Source: an uncultured Bacteroidota bacterium (GTDB lineage Bacteria; Bacteroidota; Bacteroidia; Flavobacteriales; Flavobacteriaceae). From it: a stretch of DNA of 64,000 nucleotides. Every line of letters begins with the position of its first letter. Within the stretch, counting starts at the first letter, position 1. This document shows, piece after piece, positions 18,177 through 26,189 of the stretch. The notes below the pieces were generated by a model. The model worked only from the letters and a program-made list of their open reading frames with translations. It had not been told where the DNA came from and ran no database searches. The translations under genes and the position numbers were made by a program. The DNA is taken from NCBI GenBank assembly GCA_902587325.1, contig CACIKV010000002.1:1-64000 (forward strand). The letters run 5' to 3'.

Positions 18177-19136
18177 ATGGAATCAAATCTTTCTTACATC
18201 GATGTAAGAGATGTTAAAATTTATTCTGGTAGGAAGGTTAATTTCCAGCTTTCCTACCAAAATATTGGTAGAGATTTTAATGATTCACCAGTTGTTGTAG
18301 TTAATCATTCTCTTACAGGCAATTCAAATGTCTCTGGAAAAGATGGCTGGTGGAAAGATTTGGTTGGCAAAGGAAAACTAATAGATACCAATAAATTTTC
18401 AGTTTTATCATTCAATATTCCTGGAAATTGTTTTGGTAATGAAAAAAATGATTTTGTTGACGAACTGGTTTTAGGTGATGTTGCCAAAGCCTTTAACCAA
18501 GCAATACTTAAGTTAGGAATTAATAATGTCCATTCATTAATTGGTGGTTCAGTTGGTGGAGGTTTAGTTTGGGAAATGGGTATATTAAATCCTGATTTAT
18601 TTGACAACCTTATTCCTATTGCATCTGACTACAAATCATCAGACTGGCTTATTGCAAATACTCATCTTCAATCCAAGTTATTGGAAAATTCTTCAGATCC
18701 AATATTTGATGCTAGAATTCACGCGATGCTAACTTATAGAAATCCAATCTCATTAAACAAAAGATTTCTCAATCAACATGATGGCAACGGTAGAAAGGTA
18801 AAAAGCTGGTTGGATTATCATGGTCATAACTTAAAAAACAGATTTCAATTAAAAGCTTACAAGGTCATGAATAAGTTTCTTTCTTCGATTGATGTCGAGT
18901 CTTATTCTAACTCTAGTTTTGATGAATTAATGAAAAAAGTAAAAAGTAACGTATATATTATTTCAATTGATTCAGATTTACTTTTCACTGACTATGAACA
19001 AAGAGAAATCTATAAAAAAGTAAGTTTAGTTAAAAAAAATGTGTATTATTTTCAAATTAGATCAGATCATGGCCATGATGCTTTTTTTATTGAATATGAT
19101 CAAATTTCAAGCTTTCTGAAACGTTGCTTTAAATAA
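18177..19136 (+). CDS. metX: Homoserine O-acetyltransferase
   Basis: MetX, an alpha/beta-hydrolase-fold enzyme, acetylates homoserine with acetyl-CoA and feeds MetY. The 319-residue protein shows VVVVNHSLTGNSNV, GWWKDLVGKGKLIDTNKFSVLSFNIPGNCFG, the nucleophile serine in IGGSVGGGLVWEM (near residue 124), an acidic residue in IISIDSDLLFT, and the catalytic histidine in SDHGHDAFFIEYD. The lysine-rich lid of many MetX proteins is short here, as in other flavobacterial homologues. It begins on the base after the metY stop. MetX versus succinyl-transferring relatives cannot be proven by eye, but the pairing with MetY supports acetyl transfer. Confidence 0.93.
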   Translation: MESNLSYIDVRDVKIYSGRKVNFQLSYQNIGRDFNDSPVVVVNHSLTGNSNVSGKDGWWKDLVGKGKLIDTNKFSVLSFNIPGNCFGNEKNDFVDELVLGDVAKAFNQAILKLGINNVHSLIGGSVGGGLVWEMGILNPDLFDNLIPIASDYKSSDWLIANTHLQSKLLENSSDPIFDARIHAMLTYRNPISLNKRFLNQHDGNGRKVKSWLDYHGHNLKNRFQLKAYKVMNKFLSSIDVESYSNSSFDELMKKVKSNVYIISIDSDLLFTDYEQREIYKKVSLVKKNVYYFQIRSDHGHDAFFIEYDQISSFLKRCFK

Positions 19137-19141
19137 TATAT

Positions 19142-19172
19142 TTTGAAAATTAAATTATCTGATGTATTTTCG
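19142..19172 (+). promoter_or_regulatory. Putative promoter of the aromatic-amino-acid operon
   Basis: TTTG (19142-19145) precedes TATTTTCG (19165-19172) by 19 bp. The second element matches TAnnTTTG except for one base. Transcription would start only a few bases before the leader-peptide ATG, so a start slightly further upstream is also possible. Confidence 0.4.
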
Positions 19173-19179
19173 TAGAGAA

Positions 19180-19233
19180 ATGAGAAAAAATTATAACACT
19201 AAATTCTACTTTTACTTTTACTATATAAGTTAA
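19180..19233 (+). CDS. Phe/Tyr leader peptide of the aromatic-operon attenuator
   Basis: This 17-codon ORF, too short for the track, reads MRKNYNTKFYFYFYYIS and stops at TAA. Eight of 17 residues are Phe or Tyr, seven of them consecutive. It lies before a perfect terminator and the Phe/Tyr biosynthetic operon, so it is best read as an attenuator leader peptide whose translation measures charged tRNA-Phe and tRNA-Tyr. Ribosomes stalled on the aromatic codons would leave the antiterminator arm (from 19237) exposed; ribosomes reaching the stop codon would cover it. This mechanism is inferred from geometry and base pairing, with no experimental evidence. Confidence 0.85.
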   Translation: MRKNYNTKFYFYFYYIS

Positions 19234-19236
19234 AGG

Positions 19237-19276
19237 GGGATTTTTTGTTAACAAATATATTAAATCAAAGAGTCCT
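19237..19276 (+). promoter_or_regulatory. Antiterminator pairing of the Phe/Tyr attenuator
   Basis: GGGATTTTTTG (19237-19247) can pair with CAAAGAGTCCT (19266-19276) over 11 bp, including four G-U pairs in RNA. A further 4 bp inside (TTAA 19248-19251 with TTAA 19260-19263) could extend it. The 3' arm uses the first six bases of the terminator stem, so the two structures exclude each other. The 5' arm begins three bases after the leader stop codon. Confidence 0.7.
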
Positions 19277-19297
19277 GAGTTTCAGGACTTTTTTTTT
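19271..19297 (+). terminator. Rho-independent terminator (attenuator) before pheA
   Basis: AGTCCTGA (19271-19278) and TCAGGACT (19282-19289) form a perfect 8-bp stem with a 3-nt loop, followed by eight Ts. The stem ends 13 bp before the pheA start, so it would stop transcription before the operon rather than end metX, although it could do both. Confidence 0.92.
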
Positions 19298-19302
19298 GGA
19301 TT

Positions 19303-20121
19303 ATGAAAATATCAATACAAGGAATTACTGGATCTTATCATTATGAGGTAGCTAAAAATTACTTTGGCAATGACTGTACGACATTAGATTGTATGACTTT
19401 CGATGATGTTGTTTTTTCAGTTAAAAATCATCGCTCTGATTTTGGAGTAATAGCTATTGAAAACTCTATAGCTGGTTCTTTGATTCCAAATTATTCACTT
19501 ATTGATAATAATAATCTTAATATAATAGGAGAGTATTATATAAATATCAATCACCAATTAATGGCACTTCCAGGAGTTAAAATTGAAAATATAAAAACTA
19601 TATCATCTCACCCAATGGCATTGTTACAATGTAAAGATTTTCTAAAAAGTTCTAATAAATTGATTTTGGAAGATAAAGATACTGCAGATGTTGCGAGAAA
19701 AATTTCTGAAAATAATTTAATTGATACTGCTGCAATTGCAAGTGAAAATGCTGCACATATATATGGCTTAAGTATATTAAAAAAGAATATTCAAACAATT
19801 AAAAATAATGAGACTAGATTTGTGATTGTTTCTTCTCAAGAATCATTGAACTCCACACTTAAAAAAAATAAAGCATCATTGAAACTAATTCTTAACCATA
19901 GAAATGGAAGTTTAGCAAAAGTTTTAAATATTTTTGCAGAATATAGTATTAATTTGACTAAAATTCAATCTATACCTGTTATAGAAACTCCTTGGAAATA
20001 TGCATTCTTTATTGATTTAACATTTAACAATATTAAAGATTACATTAATGCTATTGAAAAAATTAAACTTAGCTCAGAATTATTTAAGGAATTTGGATTA
20101 TATAAAAGTGAAAAGCTATGA
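19303..20121 (+). CDS. pheA: Prephenate dehydratase with ACT domain
   Basis: PheA converts prephenate to phenylpyruvate, the last committed step to phenylalanine. The 272-residue, monofunctional protein has the catalytic domain in residues 1-180 (IQGITGSYHYEVA, VIAIENSIAGSLIPNYSL, SHPMALLQC, DTADVARKISE, and the active-site TRF in NNETRFVIVS). A C-terminal ACT domain follows (NHRNGSLAKVLNIFAEYSINLTKIQSIPV). The Phe-binding signatures GAL and ESRP read GSL and QSIP here, so feedback by Phe may differ. It is the first gene behind the attenuator and overlaps the next gene by 4 bp. Confidence 0.95.
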   Translation: MKISIQGITGSYHYEVAKNYFGNDCTTLDCMTFDDVVFSVKNHRSDFGVIAIENSIAGSLIPNYSLIDNNNLNIIGEYYININHQLMALPGVKIENIKTISSHPMALLQCKDFLKSSNKLILEDKDTADVARKISENNLIDTAAIASENAAHIYGLSILKKNIQTIKNNETRFVIVSSQESLNSTLKKNKASLKLILNHRNGSLAKVLNIFAEYSINLTKIQSIPVIETPWKYAFFIDLTFNNIKDYINAIEKIKLSSELFKEFGLYKSEKL

Positions 20122-21263
20122 TTAGAGTTGCTGATAGATTAAATCATATTGAAGAATATTATTTTTCAAAAAAATTAAGGGAAGTCAAGAAACTTGAACT
20201 GGATGGTAGACCGATAATAAATATGGGTATTGGAAGCCCTGATATTTCTCCTCCAAAAAAAATAATTAAATCTTTAGAGAAATCATTATATCAAAAAAAT
20301 GCCCATCGATATCAAAGTTATAAAGGAACAGATTTGTTAAGAAATTCAATAAAGAGTTTTTACAAAAAAAAATATAATGTCAAATTAAATTCCGAAAAAA
20401 ATATTCTTCCATTACTTGGCTCAAAAGAAGGAATAATGCACATATCTTTAGCATTTTTGAATCCAGGTGATGAAGTTTTAATTCCCGATCCTGGTTACCC
20501 TACTTACACCTCAGTTACAAATATTGTTGGTGCAAAACCAGTTTATTATGATTTAATTCAAGAAAACTCTTGGCTTCCAGACATAAATAAATTAAATCAA
20601 ATGGATTTAACAAAAGTTAAACTTATGTGGATCAATTACCCTAACATGCCAACCGGTGCTGATTTAGATTCTAATAATTTTAATGAGCTTGTTTTATTCG
20701 CCAAAAAAAACAAAATTTTAATAATTAATGATAATCCTTATAGTTTTATATTAAATGATAATCCAAAAAGTATTTTATCCCTAAAAAATTCTATAGATTA
20801 TTGTTTAGAATTAAATTCACTAAGTAAGTCCTTTAATTTATCAGGTTGGAGAGTTGGAATGCTTATTGGCTCAAAAAAAAATATTAATAGTGTTTTAAAA
20901 ATAAAATCAAATATGGACTCAGGAATGTTTTTCGGAATACAAATGGGTGCTGCAGATGCTCTACAATTAGGTGAAAAATGGTTTAAAAAAATTAATAATA
21001 TTTATTATAAAAGAAAAAAACTGGTACACCAAATATGTGATATTTTAAATATTTCATATAATCCAAATTCTGTTGGAATGTTTGTATGGGGAAAAATTAA
21101 TTCCAATAAATCATCTAAAGAAATGACTGACTATTTACTTTATGAAAAAAATATTTTTATTGCTCCAGGTTTTATTTTTGGAAAAAATGGTGAGGGTTAC
21201 ATTCGTTTTTCTCTATGTGTCGATGAAGAGTTAATTATTGAAGCAAAAAAAAGGTTAATATGA
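20118..21263 (+). CDS. Class I/II PLP aminotransferase, probably aromatic
   Basis: The 381-residue fold-type I aminotransferase has GIGSPDISPP, GSKEGIMHISLAFLNPGDEVLIPDPGYPTY, NYPNMPTGA, the PLP-binding NSLSKSFNLSGWRVG, and the substrate arginine in GYIRFSL. The pattern is that of LL-diaminopimelate/aspartate-type aminotransferases. Its position between pheA and tyrA, overlapping both by 4 bp, suggests that it transaminates phenylpyruvate and 4-hydroxyphenylpyruvate to finish Phe and Tyr synthesis. Specificity is inferred from context only. Confidence 0.88.
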   Translation: MIRVADRLNHIEEYYFSKKLREVKKLELDGRPIINMGIGSPDISPPKKIIKSLEKSLYQKNAHRYQSYKGTDLLRNSIKSFYKKKYNVKLNSEKNILPLLGSKEGIMHISLAFLNPGDEVLIPDPGYPTYTSVTNIVGAKPVYYDLIQENSWLPDINKLNQMDLTKVKLMWINYPNMPTGADLDSNNFNELVLFAKKNKILIINDNPYSFILNDNPKSILSLKNSIDYCLELNSLSKSFNLSGWRVGMLIGSKKNINSVLKIKSNMDSGMFFGIQMGAADALQLGEKWFKKINNIYYKRKKLVHQICDILNISYNPNSVGMFVWGKINSNKSSKEMTDYLLYEKNIFIAPGFIFGKNGEGYIRFSLCVDEELIIEAKKRLI

Positions 21264-22126
21264 AAATTGGTATAATCGGTTTAGGATTAATGGGAGGTTC
21301 GTTTTCATATGGAATAAAAGAACTATTTCCGAATTCAGAAATTTTTGGATTTGATATTTCCAATGATAACTTTAAAATTGCTACTGAACTGGGAATAATT
21401 GATTCGAAGCTTAACATTAATAATATATCTAATTTTAAATTAATTCTTGTTTCTATTCCAGTTGATAAATCGATCGATGTTTTAAAAATTGTTTTAGATA
21501 ATGTATCTGACAAAACACTAGTAATGGATGTTGGCTCAACGAAGAAAAATATATGTTCTAAATTGAAGAATCACCCAAACAGAAAAAATTTTTTAGCAAC
21601 ACACCCAATATCAGGTACTGAAAATAGTGGTCCAAATGCAGCTATAAAAAAATTATATTTCAATATAACCAATATTATTTGTGAGCCTGAATTAACAAGT
21701 CCTGATATATTAAATTTTGCATATAGTTTATTTAGTAAGTTTAATATGAAAATTATTAATATGGACCCAGCCTCACACGATGAACATATTTCATATGTGT
21801 CTCATTTGTCTCACATCACATCATTTATTTTAGCAAAAACAGTTATTCAAAAAGAGGAAAATGAAAAAAATATTTTTGATTTAGCTGGAAGTGGATTTGA
21901 GTCAACTGTGAGGCTAGCTAAAAGCTCTTCCAAAATGTGGGCTCCTATATTTCTTGAGAACAAAGATAATGTTACAGAAGCGTTAGATGAATACATCAAA
22001 AACTTGGATGAATTAAAACAATTGATAGTTAAAAATGATAAAAAATCAATAGTTAATGATTTAAATAATATAAACAGAGTAAAAAAAATCCTTTCAGGTA
22101 TTAATAATAAAAAAAATGAAAAATAA
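21260..22126 (+). CDS. tyrA: Prephenate dehydrogenase
   Basis: TyrA oxidatively decarboxylates prephenate to 4-hydroxyphenylpyruvate, the tyrosine branch. The 288-residue protein begins with a dinucleotide-binding GLGLMGGSF. It then has DVGSTKKNI, the active-site HPISGTENSGP, and the helical C-terminal domain with DEHISYVSHLSHITSF and DLAGSGFESTVRLAKSSSKMW. It is monofunctional, with neither a chorismate mutase nor an ACT domain. It overlaps its neighbours on both sides (4 and 11 bp). With pheA and the mutase in one unit it completes both aromatic branches, which matches the mixed Phe/Tyr codons in the leader. Confidence 0.94.
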   Translation: MKIGIIGLGLMGGSFSYGIKELFPNSEIFGFDISNDNFKIATELGIIDSKLNINNISNFKLILVSIPVDKSIDVLKIVLDNVSDKTLVMDVGSTKKNICSKLKNHPNRKNFLATHPISGTENSGPNAAIKKLYFNITNIICEPELTSPDILNFAYSLFSKFNMKIINMDPASHDEHISYVSHLSHITSFILAKTVIQKEENEKNIFDLAGSGFESTVRLAKSSSKMWAPIFLENKDNVTEALDEYIKNLDELKQLIVKNDKKSIVNDLNNINRVKKILSGINNKKNEK

Positions 22127-23198
22127 TAAAAAACTTAGAAGCTGGCTTGATAAATTTAATTTAGATCATCCTCTTGTTATCGCTGGTCCGTGCAGTGCAG
22201 AAACTGAAACACAAATGATGGATATTGCAGAGAAATTAAAAGACTCTGATGTGTCAATTTTTAGGGCTGGTATTTGGAAACCTAGAACTAGACCTGGAAT
22301 GTTTGAAGGAGTGGGAGCAATTGGTTTAAAATGGTTAAAAAAAGTCAAGGAAGAGACTCAAATGCTCACTGCTACTGAAGTTGCTAATGCTAATCACGTT
22401 AAACTTGCTCTGGAAAATGATGTTGATGTATTGTGGATTGGAGCCAGATCAACTGTAAGCCCATTCATAGTTCAAGAAATTGCGGATGCACTCAAAGGAA
22501 CAGAGAAGATAGTACTATTGAAAAATCCGGTAAATCCTGATTTGGCTCTATGGTATGGAGGAATTGAAAGACTTTATTCATCAGATATTAAGAATTTAGG
22601 TGTCATTCACAGAGGTTTCTCTACATATTCAAAATCAAAATACAGAAATAACCCAGAATGGCAGATTCCTATTGAACTCCAAAATAAATTCCCAGATCTT
22701 CCATTAATTTGTGATCCCTCTCATATATGTGGAAGAAGAGATTTGCTTCAAGATGTATCACAAACATCTCTTGATTTAAATTTTGATGGATTAATGATCG
22801 AGTCCCATGTGGATCCTGATAATGCGTGGAGTGATGCTGCTCAACAGATAACCCCTAAAGTTTTAATAGGTTTAATGAAAGATTTAAAAATTAGAAAAGG
22901 CACCTTCAAAGAAGAGAGCTATTTGAATAAGTTAGCAAAATATAGGACAAAAATTGATATCGCTGACAATGACATTCTTGAAATATTGTCAAAGCGTATG
23001 ACTATTGCCGATAAAATTGGAAAAATTAAAAAAGAGCAAAATGTAGCCGTATTGCAGTCTAAAAGATGGAATCAAATTTTAGGAAAAATGATTTTAGATG
23101 GAAAAGAAAAAGGATTAAGTGAGGAGTTTGTTTTAAAAATATTTAAAGCTATTCATCAAGAATCAATTAATCATCAAAAGAAAATAATAAATAGTTAA
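22116..23198 (+). CDS. Bifunctional DAHP synthase / chorismate mutase
   Basis: This 360-residue fusion has a type I-beta DAHP synthase (residues 1-265: VIAGPCSAETETQ, FRAGIWKPRTRPGMFEG, WIGARSTVSPF, LLKNPVNPDL, CDPSHICGRR, ESHVDPDNAWSDAAQQ). A C-terminal AroQ-type chorismate mutase helix bundle follows (residues 275-355: YRTKIDIADNDILEILSKRMTIADKIGKIKKEQN). It catalyses the first shikimate-pathway step and the branch-point step to prephenate. In characterised Bacteroidota fusions of this order, prephenate feedback acts through the mutase domain; that is likely but unproven here. Its stop overlaps the rsgA ATG (TAATG). Confidence 0.95.
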   Translation: MKNNKKLRSWLDKFNLDHPLVIAGPCSAETETQMMDIAEKLKDSDVSIFRAGIWKPRTRPGMFEGVGAIGLKWLKKVKEETQMLTATEVANANHVKLALENDVDVLWIGARSTVSPFIVQEIADALKGTEKIVLLKNPVNPDLALWYGGIERLYSSDIKNLGVIHRGFSTYSKSKYRNNPEWQIPIELQNKFPDLPLICDPSHICGRRDLLQDVSQTSLDLNFDGLMIESHVDPDNAWSDAAQQITPKVLIGLMKDLKIRKGTFKEESYLNKLAKYRTKIDIADNDILEILSKRMTIADKIGKIKKEQNVAVLQSKRWNQILGKMILDGKEKGLSEEFVLKIFKAIHQESINHQKKIINS

Positions 23199-24115
23199 TG
23201 AAAGGTCTGGTTTATAAATCAACAGGTAGCTCTTATAGAATTAAACTACAAGATGAAACTTTTGTTGATTGTAAACTTTCTGGAAAATTTAGGATTGATA
23301 ATATAAATTCAACAAATCCAATTTGTGTTGGAGATGAAGTTTTAGTAAAAAAAAGTAATTCCTCAGGAAACGTTATAAACAAATTATTTGAGAGAAAAAA
23401 TTATGTTATTAGAAAATCTGTAAAATTATCTAAACAGTTTCATATTATAGCTTCAAATATTAATATGTGTTTTTTAATTATTACCCCAAAAAATCCAGTT
23501 ACTTCAACTATGTTCATCGATCGCTTTTTAGCATCTACTCTTGCTTATCAAATTGATACTACAATAGTATTTAATAAAATTGATAATTATGATGACGAAT
23601 CTAAAGAAACTGCGAATAAATTAAAAGACATATATATAAATGCAGGTTATAATGTAATTTCGGTTTCTGCTAAGAAAAAAGTTAATATAGATATTTTAAA
23701 AAAAGCCATGACCGGAAATGTTTGTGTTTTTTCCGGTCACAGTGGTGTTGGTAAGTCTACTTTGATTAATTCACTTGATCCTAAAATCAATATTAAAACT
23801 CTACCAATTTCGGATTCTAATTTGACCGGACAACATACTACAACTTTTTCTGAAATGTATGATTTAAATTTTGATTCAAAAATTATTGACACACCTGGTA
23901 TTAAAGGCTTTGGACTTTACAATGTTAATAAATATGAATTAAAAGATTTTTTTAAGGAATTTTCTACAATAAGTTCATGCAAATTTAATAATTGTTTACA
24001 CTATCATGAACCTGGTTGTGAGGTGATTAAAGCTGTAGAAAATGGAAAAATTTCAAAATCTAGATATGACAATTATATTACAATGCTACTAGAAATAGAA
24101 AATAATTTTAGATAG
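23198..24115 (+). CDS. rsgA: Ribosome small-subunit biogenesis GTPase RsgA
   Basis: RsgA is a circularly permuted GTPase that helps 30S subunits mature. The 305-residue protein has an OB fold (residues 1-70, ending at the variant ERKNYVIRKSVKLSKQFHIIASNI), a permuted G domain with VFNKID (G4) before the P-loop GHSGVGKSTLINSL (near residue 180) and DTPGIKGFGL (G3), and a C-terminal zinc knuckle C-x4-C-x-H-x5-C (CKFNNCLHYHEPGC). The knuckle is intact, unlike the ribbons of DnaG and AccD in this window. It sits inside the aromatic operon with no functional link. Confidence 0.96.
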   Translation: MKGLVYKSTGSSYRIKLQDETFVDCKLSGKFRIDNINSTNPICVGDEVLVKKSNSSGNVINKLFERKNYVIRKSVKLSKQFHIIASNINMCFLIITPKNPVTSTMFIDRFLASTLAYQIDTTIVFNKIDNYDDESKETANKLKDIYINAGYNVISVSAKKKVNIDILKKAMTGNVCVFSGHSGVGKSTLINSLDPKINIKTLPISDSNLTGQHTTTFSEMYDLNFDSKIIDTPGIKGFGLYNVNKYELKDFFKEFSTISSCKFNNCLHYHEPGCEVIKAVENGKISKSRYDNYITMLLEIENNFR

Positions 24116-24568
24116 ATGAAAGCAGTGATTCAAAGGGTTAATTACTCTAAATTAAAAATTGGTGGTGAAGTACACAGCGAAATTGAAAAGGGTTTAATGA
24201 TTCTACTTGGGATTACTCATAATGATACAATTAATGATATTAGATGGTTATCAAATAAAATTATTAATCTTAGAATATTTAATGATGGTGATGGAATAAT
24301 GAATTATTCTGTAAAAGATATCAATGGTGACATTCAAGTTGTAAGTCAATTTACTTTACATGCACAAACAAAAAAAGGTAATAGACCTTCATATATTGAA
24401 GCTGCAAAAGGAGAAGTTGCTGAAAACTATTATAATTTATTTGTGGATGAAATGACAAATATGTTCAATAAAAAAATAAAAACAGGTAAATTTGGCTCTG
24501 ATATGCAGATTGATTTTGAAAATGATGGTCCGGTTACAATTATAATTGATTCAAAGAAAAAAGTCTAA
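24116..24568 (+). CDS. dtd: D-aminoacyl-tRNA deacylase
   Basis: Dtd hydrolyses D-amino acids, and glycine mischarged on tRNA-Ala, from tRNA. The 150-residue length is standard. The two catalytic motifs are clear: SQFTLHAQTKKGNRPSY (near residue 80) and the cross-subunit NDGPVTIII (near residue 137; the Gly-cisPro motif). The N-terminus MKAVIQRVNYSKLKIGG is typical. It starts on the base after the rsgA stop codon and is followed by the MazG-like gene after 1 bp, so all three are probably translated from one message. Confidence 0.97.
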   Translation: MKAVIQRVNYSKLKIGGEVHSEIEKGLMILLGITHNDTINDIRWLSNKIINLRIFNDGDGIMNYSVKDINGDIQVVSQFTLHAQTKKGNRPSYIEAAKGEVAENYYNLFVDEMTNMFNKKIKTGKFGSDMQIDFENDGPVTIIIDSKKKV

Positions 24569-24569
24569 T

Positions 24570-24896
24570 ATGGAATTAAATATTTTACAAAAAAAAGTTG
24601 ATGATTGGATTAAAAAGTATGGTGTAAGATACTTTAATGAGCTTACTAATATGGCTCAACTAACTGAAGAGGTTGGTGAAGTTGCACGAATTATATCAAG
24701 AGTTTATGGTGAGCAATCTCCAAAAAAAAATGAAAAAATTAATGATTTGGGAGAAGAGTTAGCAGATGTTTTATTTGTATTGATTTGTCTTGCAAATCAA
24801 ACTGAGGTCGATCTAGAAAAAGCTTTTGATGAAAAACTAAAAAAGAAAACAAAAAGAGATATAGATAGGCATCTATCCAATGATAAATTAAAATGA
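24570..24896 (+). CDS. MazG-like nucleotide pyrophosphohydrolase
   Basis: The 108-residue all-alpha protein is of the MazG/dUTPase superfamily, which cleaves nucleoside triphosphates to monophosphate and pyrophosphate and cleans the nucleotide pool. The Mg2+-binding EExxE...ExxD pattern is visible as LTEEVGEVARIISR and LGEELADVLFVLICLAN. The start at 24570 (MELNILQKKVDDWI) is 1 bp after the dtd stop; the track's earlier start adds eight residues overlapping dtd. Its substrate is unknown. It overlaps aroA by 4 bp. Confidence 0.9.
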   Translation: MELNILQKKVDDWIKKYGVRYFNELTNMAQLTEEVGEVARIISRVYGEQSPKKNEKINDLGEELADVLFVLICLANQTEVDLEKAFDEKLKKKTKRDIDRHLSNDKLK

Positions 24897-26128
24897 AAAA
24901 AATTCAGATAAAACCATCTGATTTATTAAAAAACTCAAGCATTAAAATCTCAGGCTCAAAAAGTGAGTCAAATAGAATTTTAATTTTAAACTCAATATAT
25001 AAAAATATTAAAGTTAGTAACCTTTCAAACTCAGATGATACCATTTTGCTTAAAAGTGCACTTGATAATCTAAATGAAAAAATTGACATTCATCATGCAG
25101 GTACTGCCATGAGATTCCTAACCGCATATCTATCAACAGTAGAGGGTAAAAGGTTCATACTAACTGGATCTAAAAGAATGAAAGAAAGACCTATTGGTAT
25201 TCTAGTTGAAGCATTAAAAGATCTGGGTTTTAAAATTAATTATTTGGAAAAAAATGGTTTTCCTCCGTTAAAAATTTCTGGAAATAAAAGTAAAATATCA
25301 AATATAAGTATTGATTCAAATGTTAGTAGTCAATTTATTAGTGCTTTAATTCTCATAGCACCCACTTTAGAAAATGGTTTAAAAATTAAACTTGAGGGTA
25401 AAATTGTTTCAAAGCCATACTTAAATTTGACTTTAAATGTTCTAAAAAAAATAGGAATTTCATATTCATTTAAAAAAAATATAATAGAAATTAAAAATGT
25501 AAAAAAAATAAGAAATAATGATTATTTAATAGAATCTGATTGGACCTCTTTATCTTATTTTTATTCAATTGTAGCAGTAAATAAAAAAATAAATATCAAA
25601 CTAAATAATTTTTTTAAAGATTCATTTCAAGGTGACAGTATTTTGAATAAGATTTTTATTGATCTAGGAGTTAAAACAAAATTTTTAAATGCAAGCGAAA
25701 TACTATTGTCTCCAATAAAAAAATATAAAAAACCAAATAATTTGTCACTAAATTTGATTGATTCACCTGATCTTGCTCAAACAATTGCAGTGACATGTTT
25801 GGCCATGAAGATCCCTGTTGAAATAACTGGTTTACAAACTTTAAAAATAAAAGAAACTGACAGAATCTTGGCGTTAAACAATGAACTTACAAAGTTTGGA
25901 GCAAAAATTAAATATGATGATTCAAGTATTGTTATTTATCCTCCAAAAGAAATTAAGAAAAATATTAATATAGACACATATAATGATCATCGAATGGCTC
26001 TATCTGTAGCACCTTTGGGTTTAATTGTCCCAATAACTATAAATGATCCAGATGTAATATCAAAATCGTTTCCTGAATATTGGAATAATCTTTCTCAATT
26101 AGGATTTAATTTAAAAAATTTAAATTAA
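24893..26128 (+). CDS. aroA: 3-phosphoshikimate 1-carboxyvinyltransferase (EPSP synthase)
   Basis: AroA joins shikimate-3-phosphate with phosphoenolpyruvate, the sixth shikimate step. The 411-residue protein is the short, divergent Bacteroidota form. It keeps ISGSKSESNRILIL, SDDTILLKSAL, HAGTAMRFLTAYLST, KERPIG, SSQFISALIL, IESDWTSLSYFYSI, DLAQTIAVTCLAM, KIKETDRI, and YNDHRMALSVAPLG. Its body is unusually rich in Lys, Ile and Asn, as expected from AT-rich codons. It ends the operon begun by the Phe/Tyr attenuator, so control should extend to this upstream pathway step. Confidence 0.95.
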   Translation: MKKIQIKPSDLLKNSSIKISGSKSESNRILILNSIYKNIKVSNLSNSDDTILLKSALDNLNEKIDIHHAGTAMRFLTAYLSTVEGKRFILTGSKRMKERPIGILVEALKDLGFKINYLEKNGFPPLKISGNKSKISNISIDSNVSSQFISALILIAPTLENGLKIKLEGKIVSKPYLNLTLNVLKKIGISYSFKKNIIEIKNVKKIRNNDYLIESDWTSLSYFYSIVAVNKKINIKLNNFFKDSFQGDSILNKIFIDLGVKTKFLNASEILLSPIKKYKKPNNLSLNLIDSPDLAQTIAVTCLAMKIPVEITGLQTLKIKETDRILALNNELTKFGAKIKYDDSSIVIYPPKEIKKNINIDTYNDHRMALSVAPLGLIVPITINDPDVISKSFPEYWNNLSQLGFNLKNLN

Positions 26129-26140
26129 ATCCAATTTTAC

Positions 26141-26172
26141 TTGACATCCCCTGTTCTCTGAATGTATATTTG
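26141..26172 (+). promoter_or_regulatory. Bacteroidota-type promoter for queA
   Basis: TTG (26141-26143) is followed after 21 bp by an exact TAnnTTTG (TATATTTG, 26165-26172), 17 bp before the queA ATG. No terminator hairpin follows aroA, so read-through is also possible. Confidence 0.65.
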
Positions 26173-26189
26173 CCAAATTAATATATAAT

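Noticed and set aside
19271-19297. Terminator as simply the end of the metY-metX transcript
   Set aside because: It lies 135 bp past metX, is preceded by the aromatic leader ORF and by a competing stem, and ends just before pheA; an attenuator explains more, though it may serve both roles.
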